Below, one piece after another: positions 46,754-58,659 of a stretch of 64,000 bases of DNA. The stretch covers positions 697,510,420 through 697,574,419 of the forward strand of contig CM062813.1 of NCBI GenBank assembly GCA_031772625.1. The letters are read 5' to 3'. The notes beneath the pieces are model-generated. The model saw only the letters and a list, made by a program, of their open reading frames with translations. It had not been told where the DNA came from and searched no databases. Each line of letters starts with the position of its first letter. The stretch's first letter is position 1. The position numbers were made by a program, and so were the translations under genes. The stretch is from Pinus tabuliformis. Its lineage: Eukaryota > Streptophyta > Pinopsida > Pinales > Pinaceae.

Positions 46754-47470
46754 TCAAACTTCCTTCTCTGTCCGTGCTGGCATTGCCTTAGTCTCAGAAG
46801 ACTCTCCCTTACTCTCCTTTCTTGGACAATGGGTCGCATAATGACCCAACTCCCAACAGTGGAAGCACTTGATCTTGGAGAGATCCTTCTTCTTCCGTTT
46901 CTCCTGCATTCCCTTAGATGCTAGGGCCACGTCTTCCTCCTCCTGCTTGACTTTGATCCCCTTGCTGCTGCTACCCATCTTCGACTGCCGTCTGATCTAT
47001 TCCTGGCGAAGAGCTGCCCACATCTCGTCCCATGGTGGAAGTGTACCTCTGCCCAATATACTCTGGACAAACACTTCCCAGTCTTCTGAGACAACAATCA
47101 GGGCTGTTATCACCATTAGCTCCTGATCCGGTGTCGCTCCTATAGTAGTCAACTGGTCTCGGATCTCATTCAGTCCTCCGAGGAAGGTGTCAATTGAATG
47201 TCCCTTCTTCATCTGATACGACCTCATCTGATTCTCGAGCAACATTCTTCTCTGCACAGAAGTATGCTGATACAGCTTCTTGAGAGCCTCCCACATCTCA
47301 AATGCCGTTTCCTTCTTGGCTATATGTGGTACAACATGATCCTTGACCCTGTCAAGGATAATGCACTTGGCCCTCACCATCGCCTCTTCGTACCTGTCAT
47401 TATCATTGGGGTTGACTAGGACAACTATTATCTTCAAGGCGAAGTTCTTGACACGAATCTTGTCAAGCAC
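46754..47470 (-). mobile_element. Element D: gag region
   Basis: The minus strand encodes a Copia gag of UBN2 type (HVVPHIAKKETAFEMWEALK, LYQHTSVQRRMLLENQM, HSIDTFLGGLNEIRDQL). A separate piece with the zinc knuckle CFHCWELGHYATHC follows, with the spacing CX2CX4HX4C. Beyond it (46022-46750) is CTG/CCT-rich sequence without a recognisable polymerase domain. The copy is broken. Confidence 0.8.
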
Positions 47471-47537
47471 TGATAAGATTCTGGCGTTCCAGTCTATCTT
47501 GGTCTCTTACCCCGTGTAGTGCCGTGATGCTCCTCTA

Positions 47538-47821
47538 CTTCCCTCTTGGAAGTTCTCTGTTTGACTCCTTTGAGTCTCTACTTCCCGTCTGAAAGTTCTC
47601 TTCTGGACTCCCTCTGAGTCCTGATTTCCCTCTTGGAAATCCTTCTGCCGCTTGTCGAGATGCCCCCTACTTTGATCGACTTCCCTCCTGGAAGTTCTCT
47701 GTTCGACTCCTCTGAGTCTCTACTTCCCGTCTGGAAGTTCTCTTCTGGACTCCCTCTGAGTCCTGATTTCCCTCTTGGAAATCCTTCTGCCGCTTGTCGA
47801 AATGCCCCCTACTCTGATCGA
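47538..47821 (-). repeat. Two tandem 142 bp units in the leader of element D
   Basis: The unit beginning CTTCCCTCTTGGAAGTTCTC at 47538 is repeated at 47680 with few differences, each ending in a CCGCTTGTCGA...GATCGA segment. It lies between the primer site and gag on the element strand. Confidence 0.85.
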
Positions 47822-48265
47822 CTTGTGCAACTGCACTTTTGATTTGGGTTCCTCAGCTAGAAACCCTCGGTAACAACTCCTTTGGACCTGCTCTGTCAGG
47901 TATTGCTCTGATTACAGTACCTCACCAGCTCCACTTTGCAATATTCCTGCAGCCTTCTAGACCCCAACAACTGCCTCTCTGTGAATTGCGTCAGCCCCTC
48001 TTTGCCTCACGCCGGCTCTGCGTCACCCCAGATGGGTCTGCATCAGCCCTGGGATGCCCTGCGTCAGCCCTTTGGCCCTTTGCGTCAGCAACGCTAGCCT
48101 TTCTGCGCAGCTCCCGGCTTCTTCTGCGTGGCCCGGCTGGCTCTGCGTCACACTCCTTGGCTTCTGTGTTGCTAGAAATAGCTTCTGTCACCTTGAGACA
48201 ACTGTTTTCTGCTGCTATTGCTCCGCTCGGCTGATGTCTTTTAGTCCTCCTGTGATCTGCAATCT

Positions 48266-48278
48266 GGCTCTAATACCA
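48266..48278 (-). promoter_or_regulatory. Primer-binding site of element D
   Basis: The plus-strand GGCTCTAATACCA reads TGGTATTAGAGCC on the element strand, one base from the initiator tRNA-Met type site. It abuts the right LTR, fixing element orientation. Confidence 0.8.
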
Positions 48279-51094
48279 TGTTGAAGTTTCTAAGTTTACT
48301 TAGTTAGAAACCCTCCATGCAGTTTATCTGATTTATTCCTACCTACTTGTTATTTTCTTTAACAAGTTATTTACAATGTAAATACTAAAAATAAACACTA
48401 GTGCATGCTCAACATATTACAGATCAGCGACTAAAGGAAACAAGAACAAATACACTATATGACACCATTATTTTTGGACTAATGTCCTCGGAAAAACCCA
48501 ATGCGGGAAAACCGATGCAGCTATCTGAGGGTTTTCTTATTAAGAAATATCAGAGTACAATTTGGGTGCCGAAACTGGCCTACCCAATAGAGAATTTCCT
48601 TAGCAGTAATACCTCTCCGTTTCAGACAAATCTACTGGTTGAAACCCCGGATAATCCTTCTGGCAGCTACTCAGCACCAATCTGCCCTTGAAACCCCAAC
48701 GTCTGCCCAATTTGGACTGCGTCAGCCTCTCCTAGCCCAACGCTGGCCCTGCGTCAGCCTATCTTGGCTTGCGTTAGCCCCAGGAGGCCCTGCGTTAGCT
48801 CTCTGAGCCTCTGCGTCAGCTACGTTGGCCCCTCTGGTTCTCTACGCAACACTTAGCTGCCTCTGCGTGGCCTTGCGTGAGCACTGGCTGCTTTTGCGTC
48901 ACTCTCTCTGGCTGCTCTGCTGCTATACCGACACTATCTCTGCCTCTCTGTCTCTATGTACACAATGCCCGTCAGTTGCTTTCTCGATCACTGATTCTAT
49001 CTCTCTTATCAAACTCCGCTCTAGAGAATAGAATGACTAATCACTCTGGTGTATTCTCCAAGTGACCCTCAAGCCTCCTCTTATACTTTTCTCGTTGACA
49101 TATCAATGGCCGAGATTAAGTCCGTAATCAATGGCTAAGATTAGATCTGGTTTGATCCATGTCTTTTGGACCACTCTAACACAGATTCTATTCCCTAAGT
49201 TTAGACCTAAGTCACAGGACACGTCCCCCAGGGTCCCGTGTCCCGTATTTTACGTATTGGACACGAAAACGGCCCTAATACGTGTCGAATACGATTTTCA
49301 ACGTGTCATGAAAACTTGAATACGTATTCTACGTTTTCCGTCGTGTCCTAAATTTCGAATACGCGTATTTGGTTGGTAGAATACGTTGCCCTAACGTATT
49401 TCGACAGGTTGAATACGTACCGCGAAAAAAACATAATTTAAAGCCTACGCGTTGGTCTATTCCGGGTTATTTTCGTCCTGCTGTCGTCTGGAGCTGTCCT
49501 CTGGAGCTGCGAGCAGGGTGTTTGTCTTTGAAGTTAGCATTATATTTGAAGTCTGGAGCAGTCACTAGATTTACCTGACTAAATCTCTAAATTTGAAACT
49601 CCAACAGATTAGCCTCTATTCTAAAATGGAAATTCGAAAGTGATATGTTACATCAGTTGAAAATTCACAAGTTAATAGGCACTCCCTGAAGGCTGAAATC
49701 TCTATGTAGCACACTTTTCTGCCAATCATTGGAGATTCAAAACTTGTATCACATTAATTTTTTTATTAACTGGCTAAATATGTCAATTTGAAATTCACTG
49801 TGCCCATACTTCAAAACTCACATTTCGCTGTGGCTGCTTTATATCTGACAGGTTATTATATTCCTTAAAGGCTATAACATATCAGCTATTGAACCTTGAT
49901 CCCATTAAGTTAGTGAGAATTTATGCATTGCTAACCATTAAGACATGTTGATCTAACATTGATTCCCTACCAATAGCTACTACTGCTAGCTTGTCTGCTT
50001 GTGGGATTCCATTCTTCAGAGCTTACTCCATTCCTTTAAGATGTAATTTCAGTTATTCGTTCAATACAGAACTATGAGAAACTCGACTGCTGACAAAGCT
50101 GAGTATGATTACAAAGGCTGACTCCTGTGGCAAACAAGTTGATAGCTAAAACTTTCAGCGTTCCACAGAATATGAAAAACCACCTTTTATATATATATGC
50201 AGGCTGCAGCTATGCTTATTGTGTGAAATGAAGTCGGTGCTGTGGAGTTCACTGTGTATATTTCCTTTGTTACCATGGGTACTGTCACCTGTGGCTACAA
50301 TTTTTCCTAACTTTTAACAATTTGTCATTAATCACATCAAAGACACCCCAACAATTTGTAACAAACTGAATATTGAATTAAAATTGAAAAATTCTTAAAA
50401 CAGTGAAACACATATATGACAGTGATATATTATCGTGACCTTTGACAGTGCATAATTATTTTCCATTGTCATTCTCTTAGGAGTCAGTATCTACTATGAT
50501 CTATCTATGTACATTGTAAACACTGAACAGTGATACATTTTGATTTTGATGACTTAATGGAAAATCTGCATTTTATGGTTTTAATATCTAAGTTCTAAAT
50601 TTATAATTAGTAGTAAGTACTTACTACTTAGTTTCTTATGTGCTTGTAAGTTGTAAATTTTGATTCTATTTATTTTTTTTAAAGTGAACTATGAACTTTG
50701 AGAAGTAATTATATTTTAATTTGATTAGATAAGCTGCAACCTGCAATTTAATATGGATAAAAAACTATATTTCGGTATATATAGATATAATATTAATATA
50801 TATATATATATATTTTTTTAAATATATATAAAACGTGTCCCCAGTGTCCTGTTTCCAGGTCGTTGCGTTTCGTATTGAATACTCGTATTTACGTGTCCTC
50901 CGTGTCTCGTGTCCTCGTGTCATGTGACTTAGGTTTAGACTTAGGGACTCCATTAAAAATATTAATTAATTTAATATCTCCTGATCTGTTTAGAATCTGC
51001 CCAAACCCTTTCTGGGTATTGGAGATGTCATGTGCCCCAATCTCTCCACCAAACGTCGTGGCTAGGGCACATTTGATGCTACCCCAAATCAACA
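48279..51094 (-). repeat. Right (5') LTR of element D, with inserted DNA transposon
   Basis: It is the partner of 44953-46010. It is 2816 bp long because a 1754 bp element with an 8 bp duplication sits at 49193-50946. Without it the LTR is about 1054 bp. Confidence 0.88.
49193..50946. mobile_element. Non-autonomous DNA transposon, hAT-like
   Basis: The left LTR of element D lacks this 1754 bp block. Terminal inverted repeats of about 31 bp start CCCTAAGTTTAGACCTAAG and, on the other side, end CTTAGGTTTAGACTTAGGG. Flanks ATTCTATT (49185-49192) and ACTCCATT (50947-50954) form an 8 bp duplication with two differences, as expected of hAT. Both subterminal 200 bp are rich in ACGTGTC and AATACG/CGTATT repeats, while the 1.2 kb middle is A/T-rich with no coding potential. 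Mutator (9 bp duplication) is the alternative. Confidence 0.8.
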
Positions 51095-51099
51095 CGAAA

Positions 51100-52392
51100 A
51101 AGTATACATTAAACAACTGAAAGTCTTCAAAATAAATAGTAGAGATACACATGTTCGCAGACTCAAGAAAGCCCTATATTGCTTGAAGCAAGCTCCTAGG
51201 GCATGGTATATAAGGATGGATGCATATCTCTTAAGAATTGGGTTTGTCAAAAATTTTGCAAATGCAAACCTCTACATCAAGGTGGTGAAGAATGAACCAA
51301 TCATTATACTACTATATGTGGATGATTTGTTTATTACAGGTTTGGAGCGCATAATACTAGAATGCAAGAAAACGCTGGCAGCTGAATTTGAAATAAAAGA
51401 TCTAGCACTTGTGCACTATTACTTGGTCTTGGAAGTTTGACAGAAACTTGGTGAGATATATCTGGGTCAAGGTATACATAATCAAGATGTTGTAGAAATT
51501 CGGTATGATGGATTCCAAGCCTATGACTACTACCATGATCACTAATATCAAGAAGTTGAGAAGCTCCGACTCTAGTATGTCGATCCTACTAGCTATCGTA
51601 AGTTGGTGGGTTCTCTGATGTACTTGGTAAATACAAGACCTGATATATGTTTTGCTGTAAATATTCTAAGTTAATTTCAGTTGGAGCCTTGTCATGACCA
51701 TTGGATAGTTGCCAAGCATATCTTGAGATACCTACGTGTCACTATACATCACTGCTTGAAGTATGATGGAAAGGAATTCAAGTAATAGGTTTTATTGATT
51801 CCTATTGGGGTGGCAGTGAGATGGATGGAAGAAGCACTATTGGTGGATGTTTCAGTTTTGGATCTGCTATGATTTCATGGATGAGTAGAAAACAAGATCC
51901 CGTTGTGTTATGTAGTGCTGAAACAGAATATAATGTTGCATGTGAAGTAGGAAACGAAGATGTTTGGTTAAGAAAATTCTTGTCAGATTTGTTTGGCAAG
52001 CCTCTGGAAAACAAGATCCTGTTGCGTTATGTAGTGTTGAAGCAGAATATGTTGCTGCATGTGAAGTAGGAAAGAAAGTTGTTTGGTTAAGAAAACTCTT
52101 GTCAGATTTGTTTGGAAAGCCTTTGGATCCTACAATGATAAATTGTGATAATCAAAGCAACATCAAGATGTCTGAAGACCCCATATTCCATGCAAGGACA
52201 AAGCATATCAACAACAAGTACCACTACATTAGGAGTTTGGTACAAGATGGGGTCGTGAAGCTACAATATATTCCAACAGATGAACAAGTAGTTGATGTGC
52301 TGACGAAATCTCTTCCGAATAAGAAGTTTGAATATTTTAGAAGCATGCTTGGGTTGGTTGATGTTACAAATTTAGTTGATAGGGAGAGATGA
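51100..52392 (+). mobile_element. Element C: second RT part and RNase H (fossil)
   Basis: The RT resumes after element D with KKALYCLKQAPRAWYIRMDA and IILLYVDDLFITGLERIILE (the YVDD box). RNase H follows: RSTIGGCFSFGSAMISWMSR, DNQSNIKMSEDPIFHARTKH and DVLTKSLPNKKFEYFRSML. The copy is broken. Confidence 0.82.
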
Positions 52393-52725
52393 AGCATCTT
52401 ATGGCAAGATGCTTGGGAGGACATTTGGCCGACCTATGTGTTGATGTCTAGATCCCTAAGTAGGGAGGGCGACATTGGTCATGGAGCTCCGATCTTGGAT
52501 ACGCATCTAGATCCCTGGGTTGATGTTAGAGCTTAAGAGCCTGATGGTACCTAGAGTGGCAAAAGCTTGAGTCCATCTTAGTCCCACCCGACTAGAGTAC
52601 GTTGGTCAGGTATCTAACCTATAGCACTGAGTGTGCTAGAACTCTTCGTAGTTCATTTCATTTTGAGAACTTCCATGCACTCTTATATGTATGTAATTCT
52701 GAATACCTCCTTAGTTAAGTGGGAG

Positions 52726-53637
52726 TGTTGAAGAATGTAACTAGTGTTGGTCTTCATAATTGTACTTGTCAAAAGAAAAATTATTATTGAAGAAAAATGA
52801 CTTGTTAAAACATGGGTTTCATGCTTGGGTCAATGTCTTCTAGGTCAAAGCCTCCATTGAAGGATTCTAGGTTTTGTCTCGATTCATTAAAGTCATTATG
52901 ATTTTTATTAGATCCTTCATGGGCTTTTGTATCATGTAAAAATAATTATTTTTGAGTAAAAAAGGTTATTTGTCACCTCCACACCAAGTCAGCCCTGTCC
53001 CCATGAAGTCGGCCTACATTAGGGCAATTCGACCAAGCAGAAAGGCTATATATAGAGAGGCAGTTTGACCTATTTGGAGCATTCACTCAACAAGCTCGAT
53101 TTTCATGGAAGAGAGGCAAAGAGTGAAGTAGTCGGAGAAGGAAGGAATTTTTTGGGAAGACTTAATCCGAGTTTCTGGGCAGTTGTTGGGGCTGAAATAT
53201 TGTGTCTACTGCAAGTTCGAAATTCTGTTGTTGGGGGTCGTAGTTTTGTTGCTACGGGCCGAAATTCTGAAATGTAGTTGTTGTTGGGGAACTGTCTCTT
53301 GGAGACTTTGACAAGGATCATCTATTGAAGGGAAGGGTTGACTTGGTGATTGGAGGAGGTCTTTGTCTAGGTCTAAGAAGTCTGAAAGCGTCTCATTTTG
53401 ATTTGAATCTACTGAAGGAAGAGTTTTGACTGGGTTTTCCCCTTGTAGGGGTTTTGCCCTGGCTGAGTGCCTACATCTTGTGTCTCTTGTTTTTGTGGTC
53501 TTCATATACGTATAATTTGGTAATTGCTTGATGAAAGATAAACTAATTAAGAAGTAAAAGAAGCCAACACAATTCATAAGTAGTTATCAAGAAGGAGGAA
53601 TCAAAGCCTAATTCCTATAAGCATTGATTTCTCAATA
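52726..53637 (+). repeat. 3' LTR of element C
   Basis: It is about 912 bp, starting TGTTGAAGAATGTAAC. It is the uninterrupted partner of the three-piece 5' LTR and provides the unoccupied-site comparison for both the hAT (near 53321) and element B (near 53455). Confidence 0.92.
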
Positions 53638-54540
53638 GTTTCATCAATTTTTACGTTGATGCTTTCAACTATCTTGGAGTCTAAGATTTTAACACTTGTA
53701 TGCCTTGGTTTTATGTGAGTACCCAACAGGTATGCCTTCATTTGTCTGGGAGTCAAACTTTCGTAACTTATGCTTTGGTTTTACATGAGTACCCAACAGG
53801 TATGCTTTCATTTGTCTGGGAGTCAAACTTTCCTAACTTCTGGTCATCCCTTTTTATGTAACGTTCTGCTTTGAAATATTATGAAATGCTTGACATTAGT
53901 TGGTCTTCCCATCCACAGTTCGTAGGGATTTTTGTCATTGTTGCTTATGAGCAATCATCTGTTCAAAATGTGAACAACTGTATGTACTAATTGTACCCAA
54001 AATATATTATTTAGCTTGGATTTGTGCAACATAGTTCTAGCCATCTCTTCAACAAGTCTGTTCTTTCTTTCAACCACTCCATTTTGCTGAGGAGTTTTAG
54101 TTGTTGAGAAATGTCTTCTTATTCCATGTTCTTCACAGTAGTCATTGAATTCATTGGGAGTAAATTCTCCTCCATTATTTTATCTCAAGCATTTGATTTT
54201 CAAATTGGTTTTAGTTTCAATGAGTTCCTTGAATATTCTGAAATTTTCAAAAGCTTCTAACTTCCTTTTAAGAAAACAAGCCCAAGTCATCCTTGCCTAG
54301 TCATCAACAAGCAACATGAAGTATTGTTCGCCATCTAGTCGTTTTGTTCTTGTTGGCCCACATAAATCAGTATGTACAAGTTCCATTGCTTTTGTCATGG
54401 AATGTTCCTTAGTTTTGAACTCAACTGTTGCTTGTTTTCCATGTTGACAATACTTGTACATGCTAAATGAAAGCAAAGATGTCCAAATAAGAATACAAGA
54501 AATAGTTCTCCATAGTTCTACCATCATCAAAGTGTTTGCA

Positions 54541-57010
54541 CTATGCTACACCTTCAATGCATAAAGTGCCCTTGTTGATGATGGCATGGATGATGGGCAT
54601 TATAACTAGCTTTAATTTTGTTAGTATTGAGGAGGGAAGAAAGCCTTTTTAAGGCTAGTCCTTGCCAATCACAACTTTGCTAGTCACCATGTAAAAGAAA
54701 TTGCTCTAGCCCAACCTAGAGTCCCTTCCATCTTAATGGACATGTTGAAACATTTGGCCATTGACCCAAATAAAATGCTATCTCAATGCTTCATAAAATC
54801 TTATAATCCATTTGAGGGTTAGAAATTTATTCAAGACACAATTGTGATGCCTTAATGTTCTTCTCCCTCTTTCAAGTATGCCTATAAAGAACACCCTAGG
54901 CATCTAGGTTGAAATGAAGGATATTTATGCTCACTTGGATCCTTACATGGAGAATTTGTCGTTTAGAAGTTATAACTGCTAAAATATGCCCTCAATGAAT
55001 TAGAATTTGCACATTCTTATACTCTAGAATGGCTAGCATTCCTATATTGAGTGGTCCACTAACGACTTAGTGGAAACATGATTGCATCTTTGTGGCAATA
55101 TGCAGATTTTCCAAGATGGTAGTTTTCGTAACACACAACAAAACTATTTATGCTCCTACAACTATGATACTTTTCTTAAAGCATGTTTGGAGCTATTTTG
55201 GATTAAAATTGATCATCATTTCCAATTGTGACTCTAGATTTGTTAGTACTTATGGAATTCCTTGTAGGAGATTTTAGGCTAGCAACTTTGGTTCTCGACT
55301 ACATTTCATCCACAAACTAATGCCCAAACCAAGGTAGTGTACATAACTTTAGTTCATGCTTTTAGCATCTATCACTAATAGAATAAAAAATGGGATTGGG
55401 ACTTGCACATTTCGTAGCATGATGACAATTAAACCCTCTTATCTTGTGCTTTGTTTTTGGTTTCAGTTTCTTGCTCCTTTTGCTTCGACACTAGTAAGGT
55501 GCATATACAACCCAACATGGATGAAATGTGTAATGTAACATAGCATTAATAAACTAAATTGGGGAAAATTGAGGTCCTTAAATGTGAAAATTTAGGGAAA
55601 GATGCCCATGATAACATTAAGAAATAATATAATATTAAAATAAACTAGTGTGTATCCATCTTAACTTGGATCTTTTAATTATCAATAGTTTTTGACTTGA
55701 TTTCTTATTGATGCATCACCATGCTTAATAGATTTGGGTTAATATGGATATAAACTGGTGAGATTCCATTTATTTTCCCAGTCCATCCTCATCCCACCTA
55801 TAGGAGGAAGACTAAGCCTCTTCTTTTGTGCATAAGTTGGCCAAGATCAATGACAAGTTTCATGGCATCCTTCAACAAACATGGGCCAAGCACATGACAC
55901 TTCATCATTGGCATTGAGTTGCTCCACAATTTGAGTTTGGTGATTGAGATTCACTGCATTTAGACAAGTGACACTTCAAAAATCTTTAGCATCACAAGCT
56001 CAAGCCCATTTGATATGGTCCTTATGCCATCATTCAACAAATGAGACTGAATGCCTTCAGGTTAGATCTCCCTGCTCAGCTTGGCATGTGGTGAATGTCA
56101 ACCACTTGAAGTCGTATGTGTCAGTTCGATTATTGTAATTATTCCAGTCACATATATGTGATCCAATCATGGGAAGAGATTTCTCTTTTTGAGAGGACCA
56201 ATTTTGATCTTTGAAGCACTGGATTTGGACAAGGGAAAATGTATTTTTGAAGTGAAGCCCACATGTGCACAAAAGGACAGGTCAGCCCTAAAGAGAAATT
56301 GGACACCCTTGGAAGCCTATAAATACAAGTGACCTCAACCTCATTTGGACATTATCATCATCGTCATCATCATTCTTCTTTCTTTGGTTTGGCTTGCATA
56401 GGTTTGAGGTAGTTCGCGAAGATTGGTTCGTATAGATCCGAAATTATAGGGTTCGAAGCTCGCACATGTGATTAGGGTTTTTGGTTTCCAACCGCAGGCA
56501 TGCTACAAGGTACTTTTAGTCACAACCGTAGGCACATAGGCTCATGAGTGTGGTTGGAGGGTTTCAGTGGCACACACATATACTCTCTCCTTGTGGCTGG
56601 AAACTAGGGTTTGATTTTTACAGTTGACCGTAGATATTGACAGTTGACTGTAGAGTTTGATAGTTGACTGCAGGTTTCTGAATTAGGGTTTGATTATTAG
56701 CATTGTTGGGTTCATCTCTTGGATATTGATTAGTTGATTTTGTTGGATAGTTTTGTGGTTGAAGATATGGATTATTGTACTCTCTCTTCGCTGAACATTT
56801 TATGACAATCTAATAAGAAGAAGAATTTGAAAGGGTTTTCCCATAGTGGGTTTTGTCCTAGTCTCCGACCAAATCCTGGTGTCTCTATGTGTGAATGCTT
56901 TTCTTCTGTTGTTCCCTTATGTTCCGCCGCATTGATAATGATATCATACTTTCTATATAATTACATATGTTGTTGAATACTGTTGTAAATCTGAATAATG
57001 TTATGATGCT
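54541..57010 (+). mobile_element. Ty3 integrase and LTR-like remnant (old fossil)
   Basis: At 55092-55277 the plus strand encodes RFSKMVVFVTHNKTIYAPTT and KHVWSYFGLKLIIISNCDSR, matching the plant Ty3 integrase core. Further on, FHPQTN-like and downstream integrase-tail residues can be made out in decayed form. From about 56150 the sequence looks like an LTR: CTATAAATACAAGTGA near 56320 and a leader-like GGGTTTTCCCATAGTGGGTTTT at 56830. Many breaks; the oldest Ty3 piece in the window by appearance. I see nothing clear in 54541-55090. Confidence 0.55.
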
Positions 57011-57619
57011 GTGGGGTGAATTCAATATGTAAATGATGAATTGCAATTATCTAAAGCAAAGAACCATAAATCCCTAAGAAAAATTAACTATATGTAGGCC
57101 ATAATTCCAGATTTTTAGCCTCCCCTCCTTGAAGACACTCTTTCTTATGTCTGCAGTGTGCACTATACCCATTTGGCGTTATTAATTCTTTGGTTACTTG
57201 GTGGGACACAAAGATGCTTTGCCTACTCATGCAAAGTGGCTGTAATAATGAGCATTGAACAAATTTTCCCCATCCTAAGCAAAAAGTAGGGATGCTTTCC
57301 TTTCAGCAAGGATGACTTGATGAGACTTAGTCCGGTGAACATTTAAACATGTATTATATTTGTACCTTCTTATTTTATATTTTAGTACACTTTTGACTTT
57401 TTCTCTTATCTTTTTTGGGTGCCTTCGTATAAATTGATCCCTCACTGTTTTGACAATCCTCTTTTTATACTTGCATACTTTCTTCCTTGTGAATCCTTGT
57501 GTGTGATTCTCTTCTTGCATTGTTTGTGTTGTGCTCATATGGCAAAGTCTCCTATAAAATATAGTATAGGTGGGCGATGATCAATTTGGATTGAGTCACC
57601 TAGAAGTACAAAAGAAAGT
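57011..57619. other. Unassigned A/T-rich sequence
   Basis: No recognisable gene, terminal repeat or domain. Open frames here are short and without family likeness. Confidence 0.5.
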
Positions 57620-58410
57620 ACTAAAGGACAAAATAGTTGTACAAAGTGCACCAAAGTACAACTATAATACATGTTCACTAATGTAAGTGTCATCACATTT
57701 ATTCTAGTTGCTTGTTGGTTCATCTTGGTAGAAGTTTTTTATGGTGAGATATCTTAGAATATTGTTGGTTGATTCCTCCCATGTACATCTTTGTACGTTA
57801 TGGATGCAAGGGAGATTCCTCTTATTTAAAATTAATTTCTAGAGGATGCAATTGTAAATTCAAGGCAAGATCTTTTTTGTTCATAATCTTAATGCTTGAA
57901 TGGGTTCATTGTATATTTCAATTTGTGACTTGTCAAAGGATGGATTTCAGATGTAGGATCTAGACAATTGTACACTGGATTGGAATGATACTTTCATTAC
58001 TCTTTGGTTGCTAAGATAAAATACAAGAGTGGACTAAAGTACAACTAAATTGTATGTTCACACATGTTCTCTGGAATAAGTCTAGTCATAGTCATTCTAG
58101 ATGCTCGTTTATCCATCTTGCTATAAGCTTCGTGTGATGAGATATCCACATTAGTGTTGGTTGATTCCTACCATCTAACATCTTGACATATCATGCATGC
58201 AGGATATTCCTCTTATCAATAATTAAGTTTTAGAGGATGCAATTTTAATTCAATGCATGATCATTCTTTTTCATAATTTCAATGTTTGAATGGTTTCACT
58301 GTAGATTCAATTGATGACTTTTTAGAGAATGGATTTCACATAAAGGAGCTAGACAACTTGTATTTTGGTTTGGATTGATACTTTGATCACTCTTTGGTCC
58401 CCAATATTCT
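57620..58410. repeat. Diverged tandem duplication, period about 390-395 bp
   Basis: Two adjacent units share ordered blocks. These include AAAGTACAACTA with an ATGTTCAC segment (57650 and 58034), TTGGTTGATTCCT (57764 and 58158), TAGAGGATGCAATT (57840 and 58231), and TGATACTTT...CACTCTTTGGT (57988 and 58376). Identity is moderate with small indels, so the duplication is old. No coding function is apparent. Confidence 0.7.
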
Positions 58411-58545
58411 TGTTTGGAAATACGTGCTTGGGATCAAATTATTTCATGGTCTTGTATTTGGTTTGGAAAGATACTTTGTTTGCACTTGGATCCTATCGAT
58501 TCCTTTTTGGAAATACATGCTTTGGCCTAGGAAATTTCATTACTT
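58360..58545. repeat. Short tandem duplication, period about 88 bp
   Basis: TTGTATTTTGGTTTGGATTG...GATACTTTG...TGGAAATACGTGCTT at 58359 is followed by TTGTATTTGGTTTGGAAAG...TGGAAATACATGCTT about 90 bp later. It overlaps the end of the larger duplication. Confidence 0.55.
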
Positions 58546-58659
58546 ATCTATTTTTAATGTTCTTTATAATTTCTAGAATTCGAGAGATATACATCCTTTT
58601 TACATCAAGGGAAGCAAGTTTAGTGAATAATGTTAATAACACCTCTCTTAAAATTTGAC

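Larger units (their letters stand above)
44953..51094 (-). mobile_element. Gag-only Copia-like element D (minus strand), inserted in the RT region of element C
   Basis: A 6.14 kb element with TGTTGAAG...CAAATCAACA ends. The flanks TGAAG (44948-44952) and CGAAA (51095-51099) are a 5 bp duplication with two differences. The LTRs are 44953-46010 and 48279-51094, the second enlarged by a DNA transposon. The internal part (46011-48278) has a primer site, gag with zinc knuckle, and a polypurine tract, but no polymerase that I recognise, so it probably relied on a related full element. Its LTRs differ at about nine of the first 190 positions by eye, similar in age to element B. Confidence 0.88.
31457..53637 (+). 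mobile_element. Copia element C (plus strand), host of four later insertions
   Basis: Both ends are clear: TGTTGAAGAATG at 31457 and CTCAATA at 53637, flanked by a perfect duplication GTTTC (31452-31456 and 53638-53642). Without its insertions the element is about 5.6 kb. Its 5' LTR is in three pieces (31457-32094, 35848-35972, 42688-42869). The primer site follows at 42870, then protease, integrase, RT and RNase H, a polypurine tract AAGTGGGAG (52717-52725), and the 3' LTR. I recognise no gag. The LTRs differ at about 17 of the first 200 positions by eye, so it is the oldest of the dated elements here. The copy has several breaks. Confidence 0.9.
28089..54540 (-). mobile_element. Copia element F (minus strand, split by element C, 5'-truncated)
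   Basis: An old Copia element lies on the minus strand in two parts. The left part (28089-31456) has its 3' LTR, polypurine tract, RNase H and RT. The right part (53643-54540) has integrase: QHGKQATVEFKTKEHS, then MELVHTDLCGPTRTKRLDGE and FMLLVDD. The two halves were one until element C inserted between them with a GTTTC duplication. No 5' LTR or gag is seen to the right, where Ty3-derived sequence begins. The copy has several breaks. Confidence 0.75.

Noticed and set aside
55092-55538. A small host gene at 55.1-55.5 kb
   Set aside because: The first frame is recognisably Ty3 integrase and the rest is its decayed continuation.
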